The notes under the pieces were generated by a model that did not search any database, had not been told where the DNA came from, and saw nothing but the letters and a program-made list of their open reading frames with translations. A program made the position numbers and the translations under genes. Positions 7,034 through 14,386 of a stretch of DNA of 34,572 nt are shown piece after piece. The DNA is from Acidobacteriaceae bacterium (lineage in GTDB: Bacteria > Acidobacteriota > Terriglobia > Terriglobales > Acidobacteriaceae), in the NCBI GenBank assembly GCA_003140785.1, contig PLKY01000255.1, positions 1 to 34,572 on the forward strand, read 5' to 3'. Positions within the stretch are counted from its first letter, which is position 1. Each line of letters opens with the position of its first letter.

Positions 7034-8350
7034 ATGAGCCTTCCCTTTCGCATCCACACTTCGTTCGCCGCTCTGCTTATCCTGCCTTGCATCTCCGCCA
7101 TCGCCGCCGATTCGCCGAATCACCCGGTCCTCACCGGCCAGTCCGCATTCACCGACGCGCTTCATGAGTCGCCGGGCACGCGCCGTCATGTCACGGTAGG
7201 CGATCTGCCTGCGCCCGCGCCCGCGCAATCGGTGGACAACGGTCCGACGGTAGTAGCGCGCCCTGCCAACGCCTGGCCCATTGCGCCCAAGGGCTTCAAA
7301 GTGGACATGTATGCCACCGGCCTCGACAATCCGCGCCTCCTTCGCGTCGCGCCTAACGGCGACCTGTTTCTCGCCGAAAGCGAAACAGGCAAAATCAAAG
7401 TTTTTCGCGGCGTGGGAGCGGACGGCAAACCGCAGCAGACCTCAGTCTTCGCAACTGGTCTGCATCAACCCTTCGGCATCGCGTTCTATCCCGCAGGCCC
7501 GAATCCGCAATGGATCTACATCGGCGACACCGACGCTATCGTGCGCTTCCCTTACAAGAACGGCGATTTGAAAGCGACCGCTGGCCCAACGCAGTTGGCC
7601 GAGCTCCCCGGTGGCGGACGCCTGCGTGGCGGCGGCCATTGGACCCGCGACGTCATCTTCTCCAAAGACGGAACGAAGCTCTTCGCGTCGGTCGGATCGC
7701 ACTCCAACGTCGATGACAGCGACACGCACCCCGAGGAATTTCACCGCGCCGACGTGCTCGAGTTCACGCCCGAGGGCAAGTTCATCAAGGTCTACGCATG
7801 GGGCATTCGCAACTGCGTGGGAGAAGCCATCAATCCCATCACTGGCGAGCTCTGGTGCTCCACCAACGAGCGCGACGGCCTCGGCAACAATCTCGTGCCC
7901 GACTACGTGACGCATGTGCAGGAGGGCGGCTTCTACGGCTGGCCGTGGTACTACATGGGCGGCCATCAAGACCCGCGCCACGTCGGAAAGCACCCCGAGC
8001 TGCAGTCCAGGGTCATCACGCCGGACATCCTGCTCAACCCGCACTTCGCGTCGCTCGAAATGTTTTTCTATTCCGGCTTGCAGTTCCCCGCCGAATTCAA
8101 GGGCGACGGCTTCGCCTGCGAACACGGCTCATGGAACCGCGCCCAGCGCTCTGGCTACGAGTGCATCCGCCTGCCCATGCACAACGGCCAGGCGACAGGA
8201 GAGTATGAAGACTTCCTCACCGGTTTCGTTCTACCCGATGGCAGTGTGTGGGGCCGCCCGGTCGGCGTAGCGCAAGCAGCCGATGGCTCGCTCTTCGTAA
8301 GCGACGACGGGTCCCACACCATCTGGCACGTCAGCTACGTTGGCAAGTGA
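7034..8350 (+). CDS. Sorbosone dehydrogenase-like (soluble PQQ-type) six-bladed propeller
   Basis: This 438-residue protein starts at ATG 7034 with GAGAGG at 7024-7029; the TTG at 7022 falls beside that site and is rejected. A signal sequence (about 1-24, ending AIAA) directs it to the periplasm. The body matches the L-sorbosone/glucose dehydrogenase beta-propeller family by successive blade motifs: GFKVDMYATGLDNPR, NGDLFLAES, GTKLFASVGSHSN, WGIRNCVGEAINP, GELWCSTNERDGLG, GGFYGWPW and SLFVSDDGSHTIW. Family members oxidise sugars or aldehydes with PQQ as cofactor. No PQQ synthesis gene is in the window, so cofactor and substrate are inferred. Its 3' end overlaps the convergent SDR gene by 20 bp. 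Confidence 0.88.
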   Translation: MSLPFRIHTSFAALLILPCISAIAADSPNHPVLTGQSAFTDALHESPGTRRHVTVGDLPAPAPAQSVDNGPTVVARPANAWPIAPKGFKVDMYATGLDNPRLLRVAPNGDLFLAESETGKIKVFRGVGADGKPQQTSVFATGLHQPFGIAFYPAGPNPQWIYIGDTDAIVRFPYKNGDLKATAGPTQLAELPGGGRLRGGGHWTRDVIFSKDGTKLFASVGSHSNVDDSDTHPEEFHRADVLEFTPEGKFIKVYAWGIRNCVGEAINPITGELWCSTNERDGLGNNLVPDYVTHVQEGGFYGWPWYYMGGHQDPRHVGKHPELQSRVITPDILLNPHFASLEMFFYSGLQFPAEFKGDGFACEHGSWNRAQRSGYECIRLPMHNGQATGEYEDFLTGFVLPDGSVWGRPVGVAQAADGSLFVSDDGSHTIWHVSYVGK

Positions 8351-9356
8351 CGCCGCCCTCGCCATCCCAGGTCTGAGCCGCCTCAGCGAAAGACCTGGGA
8401 AACGTCCGCTGTCTGGCAGCTTTCGAAAGCACACCAAAACTTACCCCCGTCAGTTGCTCCGATTCGTCCCACAGCCGGCGCGCCACAACGCCATCCTGGG
8501 CTGCCTTCGGAATCGGAACGGCAACCGGGTAGCCCTTCAGTTCGAAAAAGCGGTCGGGGCCGTAGTACCCGCCCGGCGTGACATCCGGTCCGACTGCGGC
8601 CATCAGAGTCGGCAGCGCGCCGTGCGCTGCGTCCTGCGAGGCGATCGGAGTCAGAATGCTTGTAATCAGCCCCATAAAACCGCCCTTGATCGTCACCTGC
8701 AGGTTCGTGATGGCATAGCCGGGATGCGCCGCCGTGCAGATGATCGGTGATCCGGCGGCCGTCAGTCGCCTCTGCAGCTCGAACGCAAAAATCGAGTCGG
8801 CGAGTTTAGCTTGCGCGTAGGCCTGCCACATCGGCTTGTAGACGCGCTCGCTCTGCAGGTTGTCGAAGTCGATCTTCGCCCGTTTGGTTACCGAACTGGA
8901 AACAACCACCACGCGGGAACCGGGCTGTGATTTGATCGACGGCAGCAACAGCGCCGTCAGCGCAAACGGCCCAAGATAATTCGTCGCAAATTGACGCTCC
9001 CAGCCGTCCACGGTAATCTCGCGGGTCGGCAGCGCCATCACGCCCGCATTGTTAATCAGCAGATCGAGAGATTGGCCGGGAAAGCGATCGATGTAGCGCG
9101 CGGCAAACGAACGAACCGATTTCTGGTCGGCCAGGTCGACAATCTCTGAAGCGAGTTTTGCATTGGGAACTTCGGCACGAATGCGCGCGATGGCCCCATC
9201 GGCCTTTTCTTTGGTGCGCGCAGGAAGGATCACCTCCGCGCCCTTGCGCGCCAACTCGAGAGCGGCATGAAAGCCGATGCCGCTATTGGCCCCCGTGATC
9301 ACGACGCGGCGTCCCTGCTGCGAGGATATGTTTTTGGCAGTCCAAATAGTCTTCAT
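8331..9356 (-). CDS. Short-chain dehydrogenase/reductase, retinol-dehydrogenase-like
   Basis: A 341-residue NAD(P)-dependent oxidoreductase with a classical SDR fold. It has the nucleotide-binding motif TGANSGIG (residues 21-28), NNAGV (102-106), the catalytic Ser region VVSSS (151-155) and YxxxK as YAQAK (180-184). A late segment, GGYYGPDRFFELKG, is typical of this SDR group. The usual end is near WDESEQLTGV; here about 35 further residues follow, partly encoded by a palindromic repeat at 8365-8400. It is divergent from an HxlR regulator across 74 bp and is the probable target of that regulator. Substrate is unknown. Confidence 0.9.
   Translation of the reverse strand: MKTIWTAKNISSQQGRRVVITGANSGIGFHAALELARKGAEVILPARTKEKADGAIARIRAEVPNAKLASEIVDLADQKSVRSFAARYIDRFPGQSLDLLINNAGVMALPTREITVDGWERQFATNYLGPFALTALLLPSIKSQPGSRVVVVSSSVTKRAKIDFDNLQSERVYKPMWQAYAQAKLADSIFAFELQRRLTAAGSPIICTAAHPGYAITNLQVTIKGGFMGLITSILTPIASQDAAHGALPTLMAAVGPDVTPGGYYGPDRFFELKGYPVAVPIPKAAQDGVVARRLWDESEQLTGVSFGVLSKAARQRTFPRSFAEAAQTWDGEGGVTCQRS
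8365..8400. repeat. Palindromic repeat inside the SDR 3' end
   Basis: TCCCAGGTCT (8365-8374) and AGACCTGGGA (8391-8400) are perfect 10-bp inverted arms around a 16-bp spacer. The arms match the outer arms of the repeat between hypD and hypE (AGGTCTC and GAGACCTGGG). It is translated in the SDR gene as part of its C-terminal tail. Confidence 0.75.
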
Positions 9357-9430
9357 GAGAGTAGTATTTCCCCATTAGTATACTTTTGCAATAAGGCACC
9401 TTTCTGTTCTGTACTTACCTTGAGGTTACA
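9357..9430. promoter_or_regulatory. Divergent SDR/HxlR control region
   Basis: This 74-bp gap must hold both promoters. An 8-bp palindrome AGTATACT (9377-9384) is a candidate operator; it also contains TATACT, a good -10 match for the SDR gene on the minus strand. TAGTAT occurs twice, at 9362 and 9376. GAGG at 9422-9425 is the ribosome binding site of the regulator. Confidence 0.45.
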
Positions 9431-9832
9431 ATGAAAAGCAAAAAGATCGATTGGGACAAAGCGAAGCAGCTTTGCGAAGGATTGACCGAAGAGCAGGACG
9501 CACTGACTCGCGAACTGGTTTCTCGCATCGCGGACAAATGGTCGCTGTGGACCATGGCGGTGCTGGCCGAGGCGGGAGCGGCGCTGCGCTTCTCCCGCGT
9601 GATGGAACACGTGGAAGGGATCAGCCAAAAGTCCCTAACCAAGACGCTGCGAGGACTGGAGCGCGACGGTCTGGTGACCCGAAAAGTCTTTGCTGAGGTG
9701 CCTCCGCGCGTCGAGTACGAAATCACCGATTTTGGCATGGAATTGCTGGATCAGGTCGCGCCGCTCTGGGCTTGGGTCGCCCAGAGCGTCAACATGTTTC
9801 AGCACGCGCGTACAAAGTTCGATCGAGGGTGA
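9431..9832 (+). CDS. HxlR-family transcriptional regulator
   Basis: This 133-residue protein matches the HxlR winged-helix family. An N-terminal lead helix is followed by DKWSLWTMAVLAEAGAALRFSRVM (the first helices), then ISQKSLTKTLRGLERDGLVTRK, the recognition helix and wing that is the best conserved part, and PPRVEYEITDFG. The family binds DNA as dimers and often controls an adjacent, divergent oxidoreductase gene in response to reactive aldehydes, quinones or disulfide stress. Here the divergent neighbour is an SDR enzyme, which fits. The usual conserved Cys near the N-terminus is present as LCEG. What it senses cannot be read from the sequence. The ATG has GAGG five bases upstream. Confidence 0.92.
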   Translation: MKSKKIDWDKAKQLCEGLTEEQDALTRELVSRIADKWSLWTMAVLAEAGAALRFSRVMEHVEGISQKSLTKTLRGLERDGLVTRKVFAEVPPRVEYEITDFGMELLDQVAPLWAWVAQSVNMFQHARTKFDRG

Positions 9833-9908
9833 TAATCAGCTTGTGCCCAGGACATCGTCCGATCTGCTGAGTACGACCCTGGGTGTTACGCACCCGGCTC
9901 AACCAACC

Positions 9909-11045
9909 TTACTTCTTCAGCCCAAGCGCCTCCACCGTATCCGGATCGACGACCGACTTCCCGCTCGCATCCTTCACGGCCACGCCAAAACCGTTGTGGT
10001 AATCCCACATTGCCCAGCCGATGCCATTGGCTTCAAGCGCCGTGCGCACATCGTGCAGCCACGCCAGCCGCGATGTAGGCGCCGTCACTTCGCGATAAGC
10101 GCCGAATTCGTTGCAGATCAATGGCACATTGTTCTCATGCGCCCACGCTGCAGCCTCGTCAGTCAGCAGCCGAATGCGATGCGCATCCCAGTGATCGAGC
10201 CAGTAATTCTCCAGCTTGTAGCGATCGGCTAGATCGGGAACCTGCTTCACCAATTCCTGCATGGAATCCTCAGTCGGCGGATACGGAATGCCATGCTCGT
10301 AAATCCAGTAAGGCGCGCCCCATGCCGCGCCCTGGTGTGTAAACTCGTGTGGATCGTAGAAGTGGAAGTTGTAGATCACGTTGCCATCGGGCAAAGGATG
10401 CTGCGTGAGCAGATCCACAATGTCGGAATAATTCGGGCCCGTCGCGATGATTGTGTGGCGCGGCGCTGCTTCACGAATCGCCGCAGCCACGCGCGCCTGC
10501 ATACCCGCCCAGCGATACGGATCGTTCTCTTCCGGCTCATTCATGATCTCGAAAAAGACGCGCTCCGGGTCGCGATTGGCATAGTGGGCCGCAAGTCTGC
10601 GCCATAGCTGAACAAGCCGATCCACCGATGTGTTGTTGCTGCGAATGCCCTGCTTGTATCCCTCTTCAGGGTGCAGATCGACCTGCACCGCCATCCCATC
10701 AGCAAGAATCATATCGAGCGCGCGATCGAGCCGCGCCATGAATTCGGCATTCAAGCCATCCACACCGCGTGGATACTGTTCGAGCGGCGTTGCGTCAACG
10801 CTCAGGCGCACATTGTCGAAGCCCAACTTCGCGATGATCGCGATGTCTTCCGGCGTGGTCTCGGTGTCGGTGTGGTGCGCGGAGTAGTCCTGCGCATTCT
10901 GCGAGAACCAGTGCGAAACGTTGATGCCGCGCTTCAGATGCTGCGCACGGGCAAAGGCTGTCTTCAGATCGGCTTCATGATTCTGCGCAGAAGCCGGAAG
11001 GACGAAGGCAAGAACGACGATCAGCCAACGAAGGTGAATACACAC
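9909..11045 (-). CDS. Glycoside hydrolase family 5 (cellulase-like), secreted
   Basis: This 378-residue protein starts at GTG 11045 with GAGGAG eight bases upstream. A signal peptide (about 1-20, ending ASA) is followed by a TIM-barrel catalytic domain. RGINVSHWFS opens the barrel, DNVRLSVD carries the conserved Arg, FFEIMNEPE has the acid/base Glu at residue 170, and ICNEFGAY has the nucleophile Glu at residue 313. HFYDPHEFTHQG supplies the conserved substrate-binding His/Tyr. GH5 enzymes hydrolyse beta-linked glycans by a retaining mechanism. The substrate, such as cellulose, mannan or another beta-glucan, cannot be fixed from sequence, and no carbohydrate-binding module is attached. It probably degrades plant or microbial polysaccharide outside the cell or in the periplasm. 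Confidence 0.92.
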   Translation of the reverse strand: MCIHLRWLIVVLAFVLPASAQNHEADLKTAFARAQHLKRGINVSHWFSQNAQDYSAHHTDTETTPEDIAIIAKLGFDNVRLSVDATPLEQYPRGVDGLNAEFMARLDRALDMILADGMAVQVDLHPEEGYKQGIRSNNTSVDRLVQLWRRLAAHYANRDPERVFFEIMNEPEENDPYRWAGMQARVAAAIREAAPRHTIIATGPNYSDIVDLLTQHPLPDGNVIYNFHFYDPHEFTHQGAAWGAPYWIYEHGIPYPPTEDSMQELVKQVPDLADRYKLENYWLDHWDAHRIRLLTDEAAAWAHENNVPLICNEFGAYREVTAPTSRLAWLHDVRTALEANGIGWAMWDYHNGFGVAVKDASGKSVVDPDTVEALGLKK

Positions 11046-11145
11046 GGCAGAGTCTCCTCGGAAGGGTCAAAAAACGCCCGGGGTAACGATACCACCATCA
11101 CGTGAGACAGACTCTGAATAAGATCAGCGCGCTAACTTGAACAGC

Positions 11146-11171
11146 AAAAAGCGGCCCGCTCGGGAGCCGCT
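11146..11171 (-). terminator. Terminator of the M23 peptidase gene
   Basis: On the minus strand AGCGG pairs with CCGCT, with an inner CCC-GAGC-GGG stem and a short bulge. The stem is followed by TTTTT at 11150-11146. It lies 24 bp after the stop of the M23 gene. Confidence 0.75.
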
Positions 11172-11195
11172 CTTTGAAAAGCCAACGCTCGCGGT

Positions 11196-12167
11196 CTATC
11201 GGCCGCCGCTGGCAACCGAGATGTTGTTGAGCTCCGCCTGAGCGTAGGTAGTGCGCAGATACTTGTGCGGATTGACAGGCACGTTGTGCACCCGCACTTC
11301 GTAATGGAGATGCGGTCCGGTCGCTCGGCCAGATTGACCCACATAGCCAATGACCTCGCCGCGCGTGACGTGCTGTCCCGGCAGCACCGCAATTGCGGAG
11401 AGATGACCATAAACGGTGCTTAATTCATGGCCGTGATTGAGAACGATTTCTCTGCCATAACCGGAGACCGTCGAGGCCCCGGTGACTTCTCCATCGGCGG
11501 TCGCGCGTACCGGCGTGCCATACGGCGCATCGATATCGATGCCGGAATGGAAGGCGCCTTCGCCGTTGAACGGATCTTCGCGCTCGCCAAAGCTTGAAGC
11601 AACACGGCCCTCAATCGGCCAGAGCGAAGGTGCATCGGCAAGTTGTGTCCAATCGCCGGTGTAGGCAGGCGACAAGCCGCCTTCGAGGGCGCGTGTCAAG
11701 CGGCCGGACATCGCCTGCTCCCGCAGCGCATAGAACTGATCGATGGAAAGCTTGACTGCCTGCTGATTCACCTCGTCACTGAGGGCCAGGCTCTGCGGCG
11801 TGGGCGCCGTGACAGGATTGGCTGCCTGCTGTGCGGCATTGAGCTTGTTTTGCCGCAGGCCATAGAGCGTGGTCACCTCACTCGCCAATGCGCCGAGCGA
11901 GGCCACCTGCACATCGCGATCATGCGCGATCTGCGCCATCTGCTTGTAATTTTTTCGGAGGGTTTCGCGCTCCTGGCGCACCTGGTTGAAGCTCTCGGTC
12001 TTGAGCAGCATGCGTGTATAAGAGCCGGCCAGCCCGACGATCGTGAATGCGCCTACCAGCGCGGCCGCGACGAAGCCATACACGTAGTGCAAGGGCAGCG
12101 GAATCTTCCGCACCCGACCATCTTCATCTCTGGCAACGAAAAGAATGTAATAGCGCTTGCGCAGCAT
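11196..12167 (-). CDS. M23-family peptidoglycan endopeptidase, membrane-anchored
   Basis: This 323-residue protein has a short cytoplasmic N-terminus (YYILFVARDEDGRVRK), one transmembrane helix (about 28-48) and a periplasmic coiled-coil-like stretch (about 53-85). The C-terminal LytM/M23 domain (about 183-305) holds the zinc ligands and catalytic His: FHSGIDID (H207, D211), YGHLS (H255) and GPHLHYEV (H286, H288). All expected residues are present, so it should be an active metallopeptidase cutting peptide crosslinks in the wall. The family includes cell-division and elongation factors. The coiled coil suggests regulation by a partner, but no FtsE/FtsX genes are adjacent. The leader region has its own promoter-like site and hairpins. 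Confidence 0.92.
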   Translation of the reverse strand: MLRKRYYILFVARDEDGRVRKIPLPLHYVYGFVAAALVGAFTIVGLAGSYTRMLLKTESFNQVRQERETLRKNYKQMAQIAHDRDVQVASLGALASEVTTLYGLRQNKLNAAQQAANPVTAPTPQSLALSDEVNQQAVKLSIDQFYALREQAMSGRLTRALEGGLSPAYTGDWTQLADAPSLWPIEGRVASSFGEREDPFNGEGAFHSGIDIDAPYGTPVRATADGEVTGASTVSGYGREIVLNHGHELSTVYGHLSAIAVLPGQHVTRGEVIGYVGQSGRATGPHLHYEVRVHNVPVNPHKYLRTTYAQAELNNISVASGGR

Positions 12168-12270
12168 AATCTTCTCTCATTCCCGCATCTGGGGAAGGCT
12201 GCAATTCGCCACATAGCAATCGAACAGCGAAAGGCGATAAGGTTCCTTGGGGGAGACCACGAAACCGATG

Positions 12271-12340
12271 AAAAGCCCCTGCGTGGGGGCGATTTCCAGG
12301 ACGTTCGGACCAGCCTAACAAAGCTGGTCCGCAGGGTCAA
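12271..12340 (-). promoter_or_regulatory. Candidate promoter, hairpin and attenuator before M23 gene
   Basis: On the minus strand TTGACC (12340-12335) and TAGGCT (12317-12312) are separated by exactly 17 bp, a sigma-70-like spacing with a weak -10. A perfect 9-bp inverted repeat, CGGACCAGC with GCTGGTCCG (12306-12331), overlaps this promoter and could be an operator. Just downstream GCCCC pairs with GGGGC (12275-12290), followed by TTTT: a small terminator-like hairpin, about 105 bp before the start codon. Confidence 0.5.
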
Positions 12341-12450
12341 CGAAATCTGACCAGATTCCATCTTCTCACGCGCCAACAGTCCCCTATCGCAGCCCTCCTT
12401 TGGTTTCTTCTAGCAGCGATCAGGCGGCCAGTTGCCCTATTCTCATAAAG

Positions 12451-13488
12451 ATGCGCAATAGCCAAGAGCCTTTTGCTGCAAAACACCCGCCCGGTGAGCG
12501 GGCTCTGATCCAGCGGATCCGCAGCCGGGTTGCCGGCAAAGCATACGCTGGGCTCACTTTAGGAATCGGCGACGACTGTGCATTGCTGGAGCCGAAACCG
12601 GGCGAGCAAATCGCTGTAACGACCGATCTCTCGATCGCTGGCCGTCACTTTTTGTTAGAGTGGCATCCGCCCGAAGTGGTTGGTCACAGAACACTCGCAC
12701 GCGGTCTCAGCGATCTGGCGGCAATGGGAGCGCGCCCACTCGCTGCCTTTCTTTCCTTAGGGTTGCCGTTCGAGTTGACGGAGGCAAAAGGACGCAAAAA
12801 AGCATGGATTGACTGTTTCTTTGAGGGCTTTCTGGCCCTGGCCAAAACCCACAAGACCCCATTGGCGGGCGGCGATTTGGCCGAATCCCCCATCGTTCTG
12901 GCAGACATCGTGTTGGTCGGAGCCGTGCCCAAAGGACGTGCTCTGTTGCGGTCTGGAGCGCACGCCGGGGACCTGCTCTACGTTACGGGAGCCCTCGGAG
13001 GGGCTGCGGCTGGCTTGGCGGAGTTAAACAAGCTCGCGGCAAGATCGGGAAACCGGGTGGGGCTCCCGACTTTGCCAAAAAAGATGCACAACTCGCTTGC
13101 TGCTCACTTGTATCCGCAGCCACGGATCGCGCAGGGATTATGGCTCCAACGCCGGGGGCTGGCGAGTGCCGCGATCGATTTAAGCGACGGGCTCTCGACG
13201 GACCTGGCCCACCTCTGCGAGGAATCTGAAGTCGCGGCCGAGATCGATGCATCTCTCTTGCCGGTTAATCCCAACGCCACTCTCAAACAGGCACTGCATG
13301 GCGGCGAAGACTATGAGCTTCTGTTTGCCGCATCGCCAATGGCACGCATTCCAAGGATCATTGCCGGTGTCGCTGTCAACCGGATCGGACGAGTGACTCG
13401 CCGCAGCGTGCGTCTGCCCGACATCACGATCTGCAGCAACGGTGGAGTGGCATCACTCGAATCGAAAGGTTGGCAGCATTTCCAATGA
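12451..13488 (+). CDS. thiL: Thiamine-monophosphate kinase
   Basis: ThiL phosphorylates thiamine monophosphate to thiamine diphosphate with ATP, the last step of cofactor synthesis. The ORF track starts at TTG 12400; the ATG at 12451 gives 345 residues, close to the family norm, and is preferred. Motifs appear in order: GIGDDCALLEP (metal and nucleotide binding), VTTDLSIAGRHF, RGLSDLAAMGARP, GGDLAESP, DLSDGLSTDLAHL and HGGEDYELLF. This is the AIRS/PurM-like kinase layout with all key acidic residues present. The gene is divergent from the M23 peptidase and has no thiamine neighbours. I did not find a TPP riboswitch signature in the upstream gap. Confidence 0.95.
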   Translation: MRNSQEPFAAKHPPGERALIQRIRSRVAGKAYAGLTLGIGDDCALLEPKPGEQIAVTTDLSIAGRHFLLEWHPPEVVGHRTLARGLSDLAAMGARPLAAFLSLGLPFELTEAKGRKKAWIDCFFEGFLALAKTHKTPLAGGDLAESPIVLADIVLVGAVPKGRALLRSGAHAGDLLYVTGALGGAAAGLAELNKLAARSGNRVGLPTLPKKMHNSLAAHLYPQPRIAQGLWLQRRGLASAAIDLSDGLSTDLAHLCEESEVAAEIDASLLPVNPNATLKQALHGGEDYELLFAASPMARIPRIIAGVAVNRIGRVTRRSVRLPDITICSNGGVASLESKGWQHFQ

Positions 13489-13500
13489 ACTGTGCTTCGA

Positions 13501-13531
13501 GGCCCTTCATTTCACGCAGGCGTGAAAGGCC
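13501..13531. repeat. Palindrome between convergent genes
   Basis: TTTCACGC-AG-GCGTGAAA is a perfect 8-bp inverted repeat (13510-13527), flanked by GGCC on both sides. It lies between the convergent ends of thiL and the next gene. There is no T tract, so it is either a weak two-way terminator or a dispersed palindrome. Confidence 0.5.
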
Positions 13532-13559
13532 GAGTTCCGGGCTCGGATAGGTTAATCGC

Positions 13560-14186
13560 CTAATATGCCACGGTGAATTGCTGACGCACATGGGTCGGGT
13601 TCTCCAGTTCATCCACCAGTGCGATCGCATAATCCTCAGCCGAGATGCGGCTCTCGCCCTTGTCGTCGGTCAGGAGCCTCGTCCCACCCAGACGGAACTT
13701 TCCTGTGCGTTCTCCCGGCTGAATGACGGCTGCGGGGCTCAGATAGCTCCAATCGAGGGTCGATTCGTTCAGGACCGGCAAGACGTCGCGATGTGCGAGA
13801 GCAATGGCCTTGAATGCTTCAGGAAAATTCGGAGTATCGACCAACTGTACACCCGGCGCGACTTCGAGGCTGCCTGCGCCGCCGACGAAGATGAGCCGTT
13901 TCACACCTGCCTGCTTCATACCCGCGACCAATGACCGGGTTGCTTTGACAATCGCTTCTTCATGCCCCTGCGGCGGCGCATATGCGCTGATTACCGCATC
14001 TGCGGCCTTTATTGTCGAGGCCACGGTGGACTCGTCCATGACGTCGCCTTCCAATGCCCTCACACCGGCGGCGGTGATCTTTTCGGGATTGCGAACCACT
14101 GCGGTCACGTCATGCCCGCGGTCCACGAGTTCCTGCAAGACGCGCGAACCGATCATGCCAGAGGCCCCAAACAAAACAACCTTCAT
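13560..14186 (-). CDS. NAD(P)-binding atypical SDR (NmrA/YwnB-like)
   Basis: The protein is 208 residues from the ATG at 14186, which has AGGAGAG a few bases upstream. The ORF track start at 14267 adds an unlikely Cys/Ser-rich leader and is rejected. The N-terminus MKVVLFGASGMIGSRVL is a Rossmann nucleotide-binding motif of the atypical SDR type. The pattern continues with TAVVRNPEKI, LEGDVMD, DAVISAYAPP, KRLIFVGGAGSL and DWSYLSPAAVIQPGERTG. Proteins of this kind use or sense NAD(P)H. The classical YxxxK is not evident, so it may be a redox-sensing or non-classical reductase. It is convergent with thiL and not obviously in an operon. The substrate is unknown. Confidence 0.85.
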   Translation of the reverse strand: MKVVLFGASGMIGSRVLQELVDRGHDVTAVVRNPEKITAAGVRALEGDVMDESTVASTIKAADAVISAYAPPQGHEEAIVKATRSLVAGMKQAGVKRLIFVGGAGSLEVAPGVQLVDTPNFPEAFKAIALAHRDVLPVLNESTLDWSYLSPAAVIQPGERTGKFRLGGTRLLTDDKGESRISAEDYAIALVDELENPTHVRQQFTVAY

Positions 14187-14386
14187 CTTTATCTCTCCTG
14201 TCAGATGAGATGTCTGGCACGAAGGGAAAGAACCAGAATGTGAGTAACACAAGAATCTGCGCAGCACGAAGGGGAATAGAGTGTTGAACCGTGCTGATGC
14301 GGAGCCCGGCTAGTTACACGAGAGGAACGATCCCCGCGCAACCCCATGGACGGTCGCGCGCTTCAAGCGGCTATGATCAGGGTGTC

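Noticed and set aside
9881-9895. Hairpin GGGTG-TTACG-CACCC between the HxlR and GH5 genes as a terminator
   Set aside because: The stem is only 5 bp and has no T tract on either strand.
12168-12450. TPP riboswitch before thiL
   Set aside because: I could not find the conserved CTGAGA and ACC-type core. The structured elements there fit the M23 gene on the other strand better.
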